Assembly (NCBI RefSeq): GCF_003480435.1 | Contig: NZ_QUJB01000006.1 | Location: 62,001 to 126,000, forward strand | Direction: 5' to 3' | Length of the DNA: 64,000 nucleotides | Source: Clostridium sp. AM30-24 | Lineage (GTDB): Bacteria > Bacillota > Clostridia > Lachnospirales > Lachnospiraceae | Shown: positions 16,330 to 24,509 of the stretch, piece after piece | Numbering within the stretch: position 1 is the first letter of the stretch | How the letters are laid out: each line of letters starts with the position of its first letter | Notes under the pieces: generated by a model | Database searches by the model: none | What the model saw: only the letters and a program-made list of their open reading frames with translations | What the model was told of the DNA's origin: nothing | Program-made: the position numbers and the translations under genes

Positions 16330-17862
16330 TTATAATTTCCCGGACAGAGGACTGTTTTTGCTCTGATCCGAATTATCCTGCATGATTTTATCAGCATCCG
16401 GTTTTGTCGCGTCCGTCGCAGAACTGTCGCTCGTAGCATATGATTCTTGTATCTTTTTAATCATTTCCATTGAGTCGACGGTAAACTGCTGCGGGTCTGT
16501 CGTGAATGAAGCAATCTCTGTTGCCCTAAGAGGATCAGCGCCATTCTTGAGCATTGTCGCCCATGCGTTGACCTTGTCGGTAAGATTGTATGTCTTGTTG
16601 CGGGAGAATTTAATTCCCACATCGGAAACTCTCAGACTACCAATGTCCGCATCATCTTTATTCTTATCATGACGAGCAATCGCAAGCATCATCTTAATTG
16701 CACGACGTTCCGACTGTTCAAATTCCTGCTCGCTTGTCTGCGCCCTTGAATCTGCTTCAGAGTACCCGTTTGACATACTTGTTGCTGTTCCCGTGGATCC
16801 GCCCGTAGAAATGCCAAACATCGGCACACCAGAGATTTCTTGCGTTTCTCCTTTTAAGTAGTCTACATAGGATTGAATCTCTGACTGATTTAACGTCTGC
16901 GTGAGATAAGTGATTTTCGCATCTCGTCCGTCTCCAGCACTCTTCGTTACAATCATGCCGTTTCCATCTACAATCTGCTTTTTCTGATCTTCATCCAGTT
17001 CACAGTTATGGAACCACAAGAGAGATTGGACAAACTGAGCAATATCATTCGCACGATCAGAGTTAACAGTGTTAAGTTCATCCAGAATTGGAATCACGGC
17101 CTCAAAGCATCCGAAACTATCACCAAGGATGTTTCTCTCGTTGGCATACTCAATGACCGGGATTTCTCCATATACCCACGGCTTGACAGTAAATCCCTCG
17201 TTGCATGATGCACGCAGGCCAATAGGACGGGTAATCTCAAAATAGTTTTTCTTGCTCCATGCGCCAATTTTGTAGGTTCCGTTATCGGTGATTGCGAACG
17301 ATACGCCAAGCATTGGCTCCCGGAACGCATCATTTTTGTACACGACAAAGGCGCACATCGGATTGAGCGTCGTGATTTTGAAAAGTGATAACTCATCCTC
17401 ATTGTCGTTCGGCATAATCAAACGATATCCAAGCCCACAAGTTTTAAAACTATCAGCCAGTAAAACATCTTTAGACGATTTGCTCTGCTCCCTCAGCATC
17501 TCATTCAGTGCTGTGATTCGGTAATCGTCCTTGATTGACTCATCCTTTTTAAAGATTTTGGAAAGTATCCTTTCAAGCTTGCCTTTTAATGCCTGAATTT
17601 CTCCGGCCTGAACATATGTAATCGGATTACTGAATTCATATCCGACCTTGAAGTTCTTTATCCGGCGTGCAACGTTGATTGCTACCCTCTCGTTAATGTC
17701 CTCTCTGATTTTCTTCTCACGGTTAAGAATCGGCTGATCACCGGCAACATAGTCAAAAAGGTAAATTTCTTCCATGACATTCCATTCATGTTGAGAGAAA
17801 GCCTTATCCAGCACTGGCAGAATATTTTGGGGAGTTATCTCATCAACATCGGTAAACAACAT
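16330..17862 (-). CDS. portal protein (SPP1 gp6-like)
   Basis: About 510 aa from MLFTDVDEITPQNILPVLD at 17862, preceded by AAAGGTAG; upstream Met codons have no ribosome site. Matches the Phage_prot_Gp6 family: FEAVIPILDELNTVNSDRAN, LDEDQKKQIVDGNGMIV, and QEISGVPMFGISTGGSTGTA. It forms the dodecameric DNA gate. Unusually, the terminase gene is 11 kb away, separated by the tail-tip and lysis genes. Confidence 0.88.
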   Translation of the reverse strand: MLFTDVDEITPQNILPVLDKAFSQHEWNVMEEIYLFDYVAGDQPILNREKKIREDINERVAINVARRIKNFKVGYEFSNPITYVQAGEIQALKGKLERILSKIFKKDESIKDDYRITALNEMLREQSKSSKDVLLADSFKTCGLGYRLIMPNDNEDELSLFKITTLNPMCAFVVYKNDAFREPMLGVSFAITDNGTYKIGAWSKKNYFEITRPIGLRASCNEGFTVKPWVYGEIPVIEYANERNILGDSFGCFEAVIPILDELNTVNSDRANDIAQFVQSLLWFHNCELDEDQKKQIVDGNGMIVTKSAGDGRDAKITYLTQTLNQSEIQSYVDYLKGETQEISGVPMFGISTGGSTGTATSMSNGYSEADSRAQTSEQEFEQSERRAIKMMLAIARHDKNKDDADIGSLRVSDVGIKFSRNKTYNLTDKVNAWATMLKNGADPLRATEIASFTTDPQQFTVDSMEMIKKIQESYATSDSSATDATKPDADKIMQDNSDQSKNSPLSGKL

Positions 17863-17866
17863 TTTT

Positions 17867-18016
17867 CTACCTTTGGTCAGCATTCTCTCCATCACCGTCG
17901 CTTTCTACCTTCTCCGGCCAAAAAGTAAGGCCACTGGAAGTCTTTCTATCTTTCAGTGGCGTATGCTTTGTTTTCCATATGAAGTTTTTTTTCTCAGATT
18001 TATTTTGTTTTTCCAT
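17867..18016 (-). CDS. small protein upstream of portal, 49 aa
   Basis: MEKQNKSEKKNFIWKTKHTP..., preceded by GGAGAAAT. Lys-rich at the start and acidic at the end (VESDGDGENADQ). Its stop lies 5 nt before the portal ATG, suggesting translational coupling. No function recognised. Confidence 0.5.
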   Translation of the reverse strand: MEKQNKSEKKNFIWKTKHTPLKDRKTSSGLTFWPEKVESDGDGENADQR

Positions 18017-18033
18017 ATTTCTCCATAGAAAAA

Positions 18034-18058
18034 GGCACTCAGAACGAATCTGAATGCC
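18034..18058 (-). terminator. terminator between cassette pair B/C and the portal operon
   Basis: GGCA.TCAGA/TCTGA.TGCC hairpin with a CTTTTTC run on the minus strand. It lies 80-110 bp from site S2 and would insulate the portal operon from leftward transcripts through B/C. Confidence 0.6.
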
Positions 18059-18096
18059 CACATAATATTGACTGATATCATTTTATCATTATACGT

Positions 18097-18111
18097 TGGT
18101 GAAATGCGTGA
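18097..18111 (+). repeat. 15-bp repeat near S2 (copy at 27468-27482 near S6)
   Basis: TGGTGAAATGCGTGA occurs at 18097-18111 and, identically, at 27468-27482. Both copies lie upstream of a plus-oriented cassette site. At 27463-27480 it forms the inverted repeat ACGCAT/ATGCGT. Confidence 0.6.
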
Positions 18112-18125
18112 CTTTGGGGAAGAAA

Positions 18126-18138
18126 TAACAATTTGAGT
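18126..18138 (+). repeat. fibre-cassette recombination core S2
   Basis: TAACAATTTGAGT, plus orientation, at the 5' end of cassette B. Confidence 0.8.
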
Positions 18139-18681
18139 AAGTATGATCGGAAAAAATTGAATAACGGAGATAATCTTAATGTAAAACTTGGACCGTATGG
18201 ATCTGCCAGCAATGATATTGTTGGATCTTTGCTTAACAAACCAACTCAAGTAGTAAGTGGTGAAGTCACTATAGATTGGTATCCCAGTAATGACAATTCA
18301 AACTATGGAACACAAATTTTAAGGCATACTCGTGATAACACAATCAATATATACTTTCGAGCAAAAAAAGGCAGCGTTGATAATTGGTCAGAATGGATCA
18401 GTCTTGCCACAAAGGATGATTTAAATGAAAGATTTTCATCGTCTGACTCTGGAACAACCTATAATTCTGTATCTGATTTTCCGACAACCGGAAGTGGTTT
18501 TGGTGTAAATACAAAAAATTTGACCCTCTACACTGGATTTGTTATCCCGGACTTCTCCCGTATATGTTACATGAACTACGGAAATTCACCGGATGGAGCA
18601 CTTATTGCGATTGCTCCAAGTGGAGAGATTTATTCTGCATTCAGGAATAGTGGTGTATGGCAAAATGGTAAGGTAAGATGA
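18133..18681 (+). CDS. silent tail-fibre C-terminal cassette B
   Basis: 182 codons read from the TTG inside the repeat as NNLSKYDRKKLNN. It has VDNWSEWISLATKDDLNERF (about 82-101), the shared fibre junction, followed by a distinct C-terminal domain. An in-frame TGA lies a few codons before the repeat and there is no ribosome site, so it is not translated here. It converges on cassette C with a 6-nt gap. I infer an alternative receptor-binding tip that becomes expressed when its repeat recombines with S5. Confidence 0.72.
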   Translation: MSKYDRKKLNNGDNLNVKLGPYGSASNDIVGSLLNKPTQVVSGEVTIDWYPSNDNSNYGTQILRHTRDNTINIYFRAKKGSVDNWSEWISLATKDDLNERFSSSDSGTTYNSVSDFPTTGSGFGVNTKNLTLYTGFVIPDFSRICYMNYGNSPDGALIAIAPSGEIYSAFRNSGVWQNGKVR

Positions 18682-18687
18682 TAAATT

Positions 18688-19185
18688 TTAACTTATGTTC
18701 GTCATCACACTTGAAGGTATGAGGCGTTTATTATTTTTATCCACGATAATGAGCAACCCAACAGGATCATTTGACCATTCAATTTTTAGTCTGGAATCGA
18801 TGCGAGCATTTATACTGGCTATCAAATCATCCTTGAACGCGATAGCATGAGAAACCCACTTGTTGTTCTTAGCTTCGAAATATACTAAAACACGTTCGCT
18901 GCCATCCAGACGTGTATACTCTTGAAGAATATAATAATCCGTTGCAGATGGCTTTGAACCGATGCTGTAGTAAACTTTCATCGTAAAGGCGCTCTGGAAT
19001 GGACAATTCGTCAGTGTCTTGGCAATCGTAGCACTCTGACACCGATAATTTCCCGGTGACAAGTAGGTATGCATGTCTGATCCAGAGGGAATATCGATGG
19101 CATCAGCTCCCAGTGACCAATATTTACTCAAATTGTTAATGTATAGCTTAAAATATAGGAATTTTCGCTTAGAAACGCCAGACAT
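18688..19185 (-). CDS. silent tail-fibre C-terminal cassette C
   Basis: From the repeat the product reads NNLSKYWSLGADAIDIPSGS, with the junction WVSHAIAFKDDL and the C-terminal motif VGLLIIVDKNNKRLIPSS, related to the D and F cassettes. An ATG 22 codons upstream (MSGVSKRKF) keeps the frame open, but it lies immediately after the lysozyme terminator and has no ribosome site. I therefore treat it as a stored tip. Convergent with B. Confidence 0.7.
   Translation of the reverse strand: MSGVSKRKFLYFKLYINNLSKYWSLGADAIDIPSGSDMHTYLSPGNYRCQSATIAKTLTNCPFQSAFTMKVYYSIGSKPSATDYYILQEYTRLDGSERVLVYFEAKNNKWVSHAIAFKDDLIASINARIDSRLKIEWSNDPVGLLIIVDKNNKRLIPSSVMTNIS
19126..19138 (-). repeat. fibre-cassette recombination core S3
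   Basis: TAACAATTTGAGT on the minus strand, at the start of cassette C. Confidence 0.8.
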
Positions 19186-19190
19186 TAAAG

Positions 19191-19211
19191 AAGGGCGGAT
19201 GACCCGCCCTA
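19191..19211 (-). terminator. lysozyme-gene terminator upstream of cassette C
   Basis: GGGCGG/CCGCCC hairpin followed by TTCTTT on the minus strand, overlapping the endolysin stop. Confidence 0.7.
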
Positions 19212-19967
19212 TAATTCGATAGCTCCGCGACTGTTTGTATGAACTGTGAATATTCCTTCCAGCATTGCTCCGTCCCTGTTAAACGCAAAAATTTCATCCT
19301 TGACTGCAATCAGTTTGTCCTTCACCATTGTGCCGCTATCAGAGAGATAATACCATTTTCCTTTATACTTAACCCACTGATTTGCAAACATGATTCCATC
19401 AGCACCGAACCAATACCACTTTCCATTATCGCAGTACCAGTCATTTTTCACTTTCTGACCATTTGATAAGTAGAATGACCATTTGCCATTTTCATTTTTC
19501 CATCCGGTCTTTATCTCAGCTGCCATAGTCGTTAAAAATAATGCCCGTTCAGCTTCACGACGTCTCGTCAATCCTGGAAAGACTTTTCCTCCAGCCTTAT
19601 TGTATTGGATGATCTTTTCTGCAATCATTGGCCGACTTCTGGTCCCGTTTGCCGTTAATTGGTCAATGGATCCGATATTGTACGCAAAGCTTACGAGAGC
19701 ATCAAATTCATTCTGGTTCCACCCATATGCGGCATTGTATTTTTCTACCTTCGGTCCGTACTTTTTATCGACAGACTGTCTCAGCCATTCATCCGCTGTT
19801 TTCTGACTGATCTGCAATCCTGAGACAATATTTGTTCCAGTGATCGTTTTATCTGCATTTGTAGTGCCATATCCGATGGTCCAGACACCGACACTGTCCT
19901 GATATGCTTTCAACCGGCATCCTTCAAATTTTTTAATAAGTTCTAATCCCTTTTGAGATATCTTCAT
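19209..19967 (-). CDS. endolysin: GH24 lysozyme with cell-wall-binding repeats
   Basis: 252 aa from MKISQKGLELIKKFEGCR; GGAAGGAAG precedes this ATG, so the longer frame is not used. Residues 1-150 are a GH24 lysozyme (muramidase): catalytic Glu in KKFEGCRLKAYQDSVGVWTIGYGTT, then FDALVSFAYNIG and GLTRRREAERALF. Residues 155-252 carry W/Y-rich GW..ENGKWSFYLSNGQKV, WYCDNGKWYWFGADG and KGKWYYLSDSGTM units like choline-binding-type repeats. It hydrolyses host peptidoglycan at the end of infection, after holin action. Confidence 0.92.
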   Translation of the reverse strand: MKISQKGLELIKKFEGCRLKAYQDSVGVWTIGYGTTNADKTITGTNIVSGLQISQKTADEWLRQSVDKKYGPKVEKYNAAYGWNQNEFDALVSFAYNIGSIDQLTANGTRSRPMIAEKIIQYNKAGGKVFPGLTRRREAERALFLTTMAAEIKTGWKNENGKWSFYLSNGQKVKNDWYCDNGKWYWFGADGIMFANQWVKYKGKWYYLSDSGTMVKDKLIAVKDEIFAFNRDGAMLEGIFTVHTNSRGAIEL

Positions 19968-19998
19968 AAGTGTCTTCCTTCCTATTATATTAAGAAAA

Positions 19999-20018
19999 GG
20001 CTCAGATTTCTCTGAGCC
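19999..20018 (-). terminator. terminator between holin and endolysin
   Basis: GGCTCAGA/TCTGAGCC perfect 8-bp stem, then TTTTCTT on the minus strand; probably attenuates endolysin expression. Confidence 0.65.
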
Positions 20019-20069
20019 CTTGCAACGCCACATAACCCCGTGACCGGGAGAAAAAGGATCACCTCCTCT

Positions 20070-20246
20070 CTACTTGCCAGATTTCTGCGCCTGTGTACCA
20101 AAATAAAAACCGACGATCATGGTGAAAATAGTAAGGAACTGATCACCTGTGATTTCTCCGGCACATGTAAGGCCAATAAATCCACCTGTCAGTGCCAGTG
20201 TCATGATGCTCTTAACATCAATCAGTTTCGATAATCTCTCCAACAT
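20070..20246 (-). CDS. small holin
   Basis: 58 aa: MLERLSKLIDVKSIMTLALT, GGFIGLTCAGEITGDQ, FLTIFTMIVGFYFGTQAQK. Two hydrophobic helices are separated by a short polar turn, with a strong AGGAGG site before the ATG. The size, topology and place between the XhlA-like gene and the lysozyme fit a phage holin that forms membrane holes for lysis. Confidence 0.75.
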   Translation of the reverse strand: MLERLSKLIDVKSIMTLALTGGFIGLTCAGEITGDQFLTIFTMIVGFYFGTQAQKSGK

Positions 20247-20258
20247 ATGTAACTCCTC

Positions 20259-20576
20259 CTATTTAATGTAATGAGCCATCAACAGAATAATCCCGACCGC
20301 CAATGCCCCAGATCCAGCGCCAACCATAGTATTAAATATGGTTTTTGTCATGCCGCTCCAGCGTTCTCCGGGCTCAGATTCCAATTTGGCAAGCCGCTCT
20401 CCTTGGCTCTTCTGTTCCTCAATCATGGATTCCATAGACAGCGCCAACTTCTGCACTGACAGTGCAAGGCTGCTCAGCGATTTCCCTTGCTCCTCTTGTT
20501 CATCCATTCTGTGCTTGAGGGATTTTATCTGTTGATCATGATTTTCAAACTTTACAGCAACCTCTTCGTCTGTCAT
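20259..20576 (-). CDS. XhlA-like membrane lysis accessory protein
   Basis: 105 aa. A long coiled coil (about 10-70, DQQIKSLKHRMDEQEEQ) is followed by one C-terminal transmembrane helix (VGAGSGALAVGIILLMAHYI). This is the hemolysin XhlA layout, where the protein works with a holin. It lies directly upstream of the holin gene. Confidence 0.7.
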   Translation of the reverse strand: MTDEEVAVKFENHDQQIKSLKHRMDEQEEQGKSLSSLALSVQKLALSMESMIEEQKSQGERLAKLESEPGERWSGMTKTIFNTMVGAGSGALAVGIILLMAHYIK

Positions 20577-20591
20577 GTCCAGTACCTCCTA

Positions 20592-20723
20592 CTATTTTTT
20601 CTTTTTGGCTGCAACAATTTCCTTTCGTTGTTCTTCAGTAATCCAGCCTTTAATAACGGCATTGGCTAATCCAGTATCGCTAAGTTTCCCTGTTACATAT
20701 AATCTTTTCAATCTCCCGTACAT
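20592..20723 (-). CDS. XkdX-like small phage protein
   Basis: 43 aa: MYGRLKRLYVTGKLSDTGLA then KGWITEEQRKEIVAAKKKK. The K.WIT..Q..EI motif is that of XkdX-family proteins, found between fibre and lysis genes in Firmicute prophages. Function unknown. Confidence 0.65.
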   Translation of the reverse strand: MYGRLKRLYVTGKLSDTGLANAVIKGWITEEQRKEIVAAKKKK

Positions 20724-20726
20724 AAT

Positions 20727-21218
20727 TTAGCCCTCCAGTTCTCCAAGGATCAATGTGTCAATAGCCGCTGACTGTTCTGCAAGAGTTGCTTTCAACTCAT
20801 CCACTTCTTTACGAAGGTCGCCTGTACTCAGTTCGATGATAACGACTGTTCCCGTGACATCACGGTATTCTTTTTCTACCGGCACCTCGGTCTCTGTGGA
20901 CTCGGAAGCTTCCGTCGTTGCTGCATCAGCTGTTTTAATAACTACCTCTTCTCGACCGATAACATAGTCCTTCTGCTTTTTGCAGCCGACTTCATAGCGA
21001 TATCCCTTCTTGATGTCAATGGACTCACCTTCAGAATCGAGAACGATAATTTTTTCCACATTCTCAGATGTGTCAAATTCAGAGTCCACGTCAGCTAAGG
21101 TTTTATCACCCATAAGAGCAATAATTGTCAGAGATGTCTTGTCTGAACTCTCCCGAAGCCCACCGGGAACAATCTCATACTCGCTCCCATTGTTTAATTT
21201 GATTTTTTCATATTTCAT
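20727..21218 (-). CDS. XkdW-like/fibre-adjacent protein
   Basis: 163 aa. MKYEKIKLNNGSEYEIVPGG, a beta-rich middle, then a C-terminal coiled coil (RKEVDELKATLAEQSAAIDT). The order fibre - this - XkdX-like matches XkdW-type proteins. Possibly a fibre chaperone or accessory; not proven. Confidence 0.55.
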   Translation of the reverse strand: MKYEKIKLNNGSEYEIVPGGLRESSDKTSLTIIALMGDKTLADVDSEFDTSENVEKIIVLDSEGESIDIKKGYRYEVGCKKQKDYVIGREEVVIKTADAATTEASESTETEVPVEKEYRDVTGTVVIIELSTGDLRKEVDELKATLAEQSAAIDTLILGELEG

Positions 21219-21245
21219 ATAGAAATAACTCCTTTCATAAAAAAT

Positions 21246-21263
21246 AGAGCCCTTGTGGGCTCT
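21246..21263. terminator. terminator beside cassette pair D/E
   Basis: AGAGCCC/GGGCTCT hairpin; weak T-run on the plus strand (TTAGTTTT). It lies upstream of cassette D. Confidence 0.5.
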
Positions 21264-21284
21264 TAGTTTTAAGGTTTATAAAAT

Positions 21285-21920
21285 TTGATGAACAAACTTC
21301 ATGTTTACCCAAATAACAATTTGAGTAACTATGATAAAAACAACGTCGACTCTCCTACTATTGCAGATTGCAACTCTCCAGGAGTAAAAGAGGGAACTTT
21401 GAACGGAAATTCTAAGAATACACCTAATACAGAGGGATTAACAGCCGCAACAGAGGGACATTTATCAACCATATTCCCAAACAGGGCTGGATCTTGGAAT
21501 GCTCAGATGGCTCTTTATAATGGAAAAAATCCATGTGTTTTTCTACGTGGTGCGGATACGGAATGGGCGAAGTGGCTGGCTCTTGCAACAAAGTCGGATT
21601 TGAATAAAAACGGCGCACAGATCGGTAGCCTTTTAAAAGTATATCACGGCGAAAGTTCTGATAAACAAAATAAGGTCACATTAACAACTTCCGCTACTCA
21701 TATGTGTGGATTTCTTATTATAGATCAAAACAATCAAACTGATGTATATGTTATCGGTGTTAATAGTGGCGTTACAACACTTTGTAAAACAAGTGCGGAA
21801 AATACTCCTGCTATTTCTAAAAATAGTAGTGGCTGTACTTTAGAAATCCCATTAAAAACTTGGTCATCCTTTGTGTTTTTAAGTTTTTATTCCTGTAATA
21901 TTTCAACAACTTTAATGTAA
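21285..21920 (+). CDS. silent tail-fibre C-terminal cassette D
   Basis: From the repeat: NNLSNYDKNNVDSPTIADCN, the junction WAKWLALATKSDLNKNG, then a C-terminal domain MCGFLIIDQNNQTDVYVIG. The latter is clearly homologous to the end of cassette F (MAGLLIVDQNNKTDVYSIG). The nominal ATG at 21285 gives only nine codons before the repeat, with no ribosome site. It faces the expressed fibre tip E; inversion between S4 and S5 (about 1.2 kb) would place D in frame behind the fibre N-terminus. Confidence 0.75.
   Translation: MMNKLHVYPNNNLSNYDKNNVDSPTIADCNSPGVKEGTLNGNSKNTPNTEGLTAATEGHLSTIFPNRAGSWNAQMALYNGKNPCVFLRGADTEWAKWLALATKSDLNKNGAQIGSLLKVYHGESSDKQNKVTLTTSATHMCGFLIIDQNNQTDVYVIGVNSGVTTLCKTSAENTPAISKNSSGCTLEIPLKTWSSFVFLSFYSCNISTTLM
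21314..21326 (+). repeat. fibre-cassette recombination core S4
   Basis: TAACAATTTGAGT, plus orientation, start of cassette D. Confidence 0.8.
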
Positions 21921-21968
21921 ATCAACTTAGCGTAAATACAATATTCCCACACAAATTCGTTTTGCCAT

Positions 21969-23135
21969 TTAGTCCTTTTTGATATTCGTATAGTCAGAAC
22001 AGTTGAGAGTACCATGTAAAATATTGTTGGTCCCATCTGTTTTAATGTATATTGGATGTTTGTTCCAGAATGCACTATTATGCGCCAAAATGACAAGGCC
22101 ATTTCCCAACGGTGAATTAGATGGACTATTGCAAACAAAAAATCCGACTCTGTTCAGTTCAACAATACCAGCATTTTTTATTGCTTGCCCAAAATCTTCC
22201 CCTGTTCCAACAAATGTGACGCCTTTATTCAATTTAAGGTCTAAATCCGACTTTGTAACACCAATGTCCCAGTCGCCCCACACGTTTTTTTCACAGTATC
22301 GAGTTGCCAATACCGTGTTCGTTTGTGTCGACATGATCCGTTGCATGGCTCCATTATCATTAATAAGGAAACTGTCCACCAAACACCATTGCCCGCCAAA
22401 ATCAGCGTTATAGTCCTTACTAACCCATGTGCCACCAGAAAATGTCGCAATGCGGTCAATATTTTTGTGGTTATTAGCGGTCGTATTACCAAGATTAAAA
22501 TTGTATTTACTCAAATTGTTATTTACTGAATTCACAGCAGCTGTTAAGTTATCAAATTCTGACAACTCTGTCCCCATGCCAATACGATTTACGAGCGTGT
22601 GAATATACGCACTACTCGGCACCTTGTTCCCATCATTTACATCAATCCCGGAAATCATATTCTTGAGCAAAGCATTTTCATCCAGACTCATAGTTGTTGC
22701 AATGGCTTTGGACACCTTGCCTAAAACTGACTTGATTGCTTCACCGGCAATAATATTTGCGATCTCCGTGGCCTGTTCAAACGTAGTATTTACGGACAGG
22801 TTACCGTCTTCACCCACGGTGATATCATCGCTGCCTTTAACAACTCCAAGTGCATTCTGCTGAGCCGTTTTTGCTGACAGCTTGCCATCTTCCTTTATCT
22901 CCGTGGTAGTTCCATCAGACATCACGGTACCAAGGCTATCAGCCGTCGCTTTTTTCGTTCCGGCTGCCGATACCTGCCAGTAAGATGTGTCGGTCGGCAG
23001 TGTTCCCACCGGCGGCTGTACTTTTGCCACATAGCTACTTCCATCATACTCTACAAGGTTATTTACTTTATACTGAGTTTCAGCGTTCCATACGCCTTTA
23101 GGCACAATTGCCACTTGTCCATAGTTTACAGCCAT
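21969..23135 (-). CDS. tail fibre/receptor-binding protein, expressed copy with cassette E
   Basis: 388 aa. Residues 1-60 contain VPKGVWNAETQYKVNNLVEY and SYVAKVQPPVGTLPTDTSYW, a carbohydrate-binding-module 5/12-like domain. The middle is a helical/beta shaft. At about residue 205 the frame crosses the 13-bp core (VNSVNNNLSKYNFN), and the remainder is the exchangeable tip, with junction WGDWDIGVTKSDL. Its start overlaps the stop of the baseplate gene (ATGA-type). It probably binds the host surface. This is the only cassette joined to a full N-terminus; the N-terminal part is constant and the tip is replaceable. Confidence 0.85.
   Translation of the reverse strand: MAVNYGQVAIVPKGVWNAETQYKVNNLVEYDGSSYVAKVQPPVGTLPTDTSYWQVSAAGTKKATADSLGTVMSDGTTTEIKEDGKLSAKTAQQNALGVVKGSDDITVGEDGNLSVNTTFEQATEIANIIAGEAIKSVLGKVSKAIATTMSLDENALLKNMISGIDVNDGNKVPSSAYIHTLVNRIGMGTELSEFDNLTAAVNSVNNNLSKYNFNLGNTTANNHKNIDRIATFSGGTWVSKDYNADFGGQWCLVDSFLINDNGAMQRIMSTQTNTVLATRYCEKNVWGDWDIGVTKSDLDLKLNKGVTFVGTGEDFGQAIKNAGIVELNRVGFFVCNSPSNSPLGNGLVILAHNSAFWNKHPIYIKTDGTNNILHGTLNCSDYTNIKKD
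22509..22521 (-). repeat. fibre-cassette recombination core S5 (expression site)
   Basis: TAACAATTTGAGT on the minus strand inside the fibre gene, encoding NNLS. It is inverted relative to S2, S4 and S6, and direct relative to S1, S3 and S7. Confidence 0.82.
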
Positions 23136-24271
23136 TACGCCGTTACCTCCATTTCTTCTGATCCAGCTTCTCCGTAGAATGCTCCGTCCTCAAGCCAGAA
23201 TCTCATTCCCTGTGCTTTCTTATCACTCATAAGGGCGCCGGTTTCCAGATCAATAAAAAATTGCGGTATTACCAGACTTGCCGCATTATCTATCTGATCC
23301 TTCAACTTCTGAGCCTGCTGGCAGTAATATTTTGCATTGTCTTGTGCGTCCTCAGCGGTAACGCCACCTACTGCATACCTTTTAGCATCATTGGCACTGT
23401 TTACTGCATCTTCTGCCTTTGTAGCTGCTGTCTGTTCGCTATTTGCCGCTTCTTTTGCTCTCTGCGTTGCATTTTCTGCTTGTGCCGTTGCTATTTTCGA
23501 TTTTTCTGATGCTATCTGTGCATCCGCTGAAGCACTATTGGCTGACGCCGCTGCGTTGGTTGCTTTTTGAGTCGCAATCATTGCCTGTGATGTTGCAGTT
23601 TCTGCATCCTGCGCCGCTGATTTTGCATTAGTTGCCGTGGCCTCCGCAGCCTGTTTTGTACCTTCATAGTAATATTTTGCATTATCAGTATCACTGCCAT
23701 CAAATTCAGCGTCACCAATGGTATATCGTTTAGCAAATTTCTGATACTGCAGCGCTGAATCTCTGGCATTCTGCGCATCGAGCATGTACTGCCGCAGCTC
23801 TGACTGAATGGATGGATCCAGCTTATCCATCGTCACTGATCCATCTATGATAGTGGCTGTTACCTCACGGTCGGTCATGCTAAAAGCAACCGTAGCAGAA
23901 CTTTTGAAAGTATTGATGAATTTCCCAATATCAACCTGTTTTTCAGTTCCATCAGCTAATGTCAGAATGATGATACCTTCATCCGTCACATCAAAGTTAG
24001 TAACGACACGCTCAATGTCTAAATCATACGTTTCGATAGCGCCGTTCAGTTTAGTAACCGTAATAACACCTGTTTTTGTGTCTACATTTACAGATTTTAC
24101 AAGTGTGTTGGCGATCTCCACGGACAACTTTAAAGCGTCCAGCTGCACGATTCTGTTATCAGCTTCTTTAACGCCATTTTCAAGGTGCAAAAGATTTGTT
24201 CTGTTTAAAGCAGTCTTTTGCGTCGGAAGATTCTGCCAATCTGTGATGTTATAGAAAGATTGATACGCCAT
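23135..24271 (-). CDS. baseplate upper (BppU-like) protein
   Basis: 378 aa. MAYQSFYNITDWQNLPTQKT at the start, then LNRTNLLHLENGVKEADNRI, common in baseplate/fibre anchors. Residues about 165-330 are an Ala-rich heptad region (AQNATQRAKEAANSEQTAAT). It probably links the tail tip to the fibre encoded just downstream. Confidence 0.7.
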   Translation of the reverse strand: MAYQSFYNITDWQNLPTQKTALNRTNLLHLENGVKEADNRIVQLDALKLSVEIANTLVKSVNVDTKTGVITVTKLNGAIETYDLDIERVVTNFDVTDEGIIILTLADGTEKQVDIGKFINTFKSSATVAFSMTDREVTATIIDGSVTMDKLDPSIQSELRQYMLDAQNARDSALQYQKFAKRYTIGDAEFDGSDTDNAKYYYEGTKQAAEATATNAKSAAQDAETATSQAMIATQKATNAAASANSASADAQIASEKSKIATAQAENATQRAKEAANSEQTAATKAEDAVNSANDAKRYAVGGVTAEDAQDNAKYYCQQAQKLKDQIDNAASLVIPQFFIDLETGALMSDKKAQGMRFWLEDGAFYGEAGSEEMEVTA

Positions 24272-24495
24272 TAGGATTCACCCTCTTTCTTCCTCGGCCC
24301 GTCATCTGGACCACCTTTTTTGTGTTTTATGATTGCTTCATCATTCTCCTCGACGAAATGTCCGGAATCCAAGATGTTAGCAAGTTCAGCAAGTGCACGG
24401 ATATTTTCAACGCCTTTAACTGTAATCGAATTAAGGAGCGCCCCGGCACGTTTCATGAGCTCATAATCATATTCAAGTGTTCTCTTTTCTTCCAT
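24271..24495 (-). CDS. hypothetical small tail-region protein
   Basis: 74 aa, MEEKRTLEYDYELMKRAGAL..., acidic, ending in a Lys/Pro/Gly-rich tail. It overlaps the start of the next gene (ATGA), so it is translationally coupled. Unknown function. Confidence 0.55.
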   Translation of the reverse strand: MEEKRTLEYDYELMKRAGALLNSITVKGVENIRALAELANILDSGHFVEENDEAIIKHKKGGPDDGPRKKEGES

Positions 24496-24509
24496 TTCCC
24501 ATATTCTCC

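Noticed and set aside
19126..19185. Cassette C as an independent gene starting MSGVSKRK
   Set aside because: The ATG immediately follows the endolysin terminator without a ribosome site; the homology to other cassettes begins at the NNLS core.
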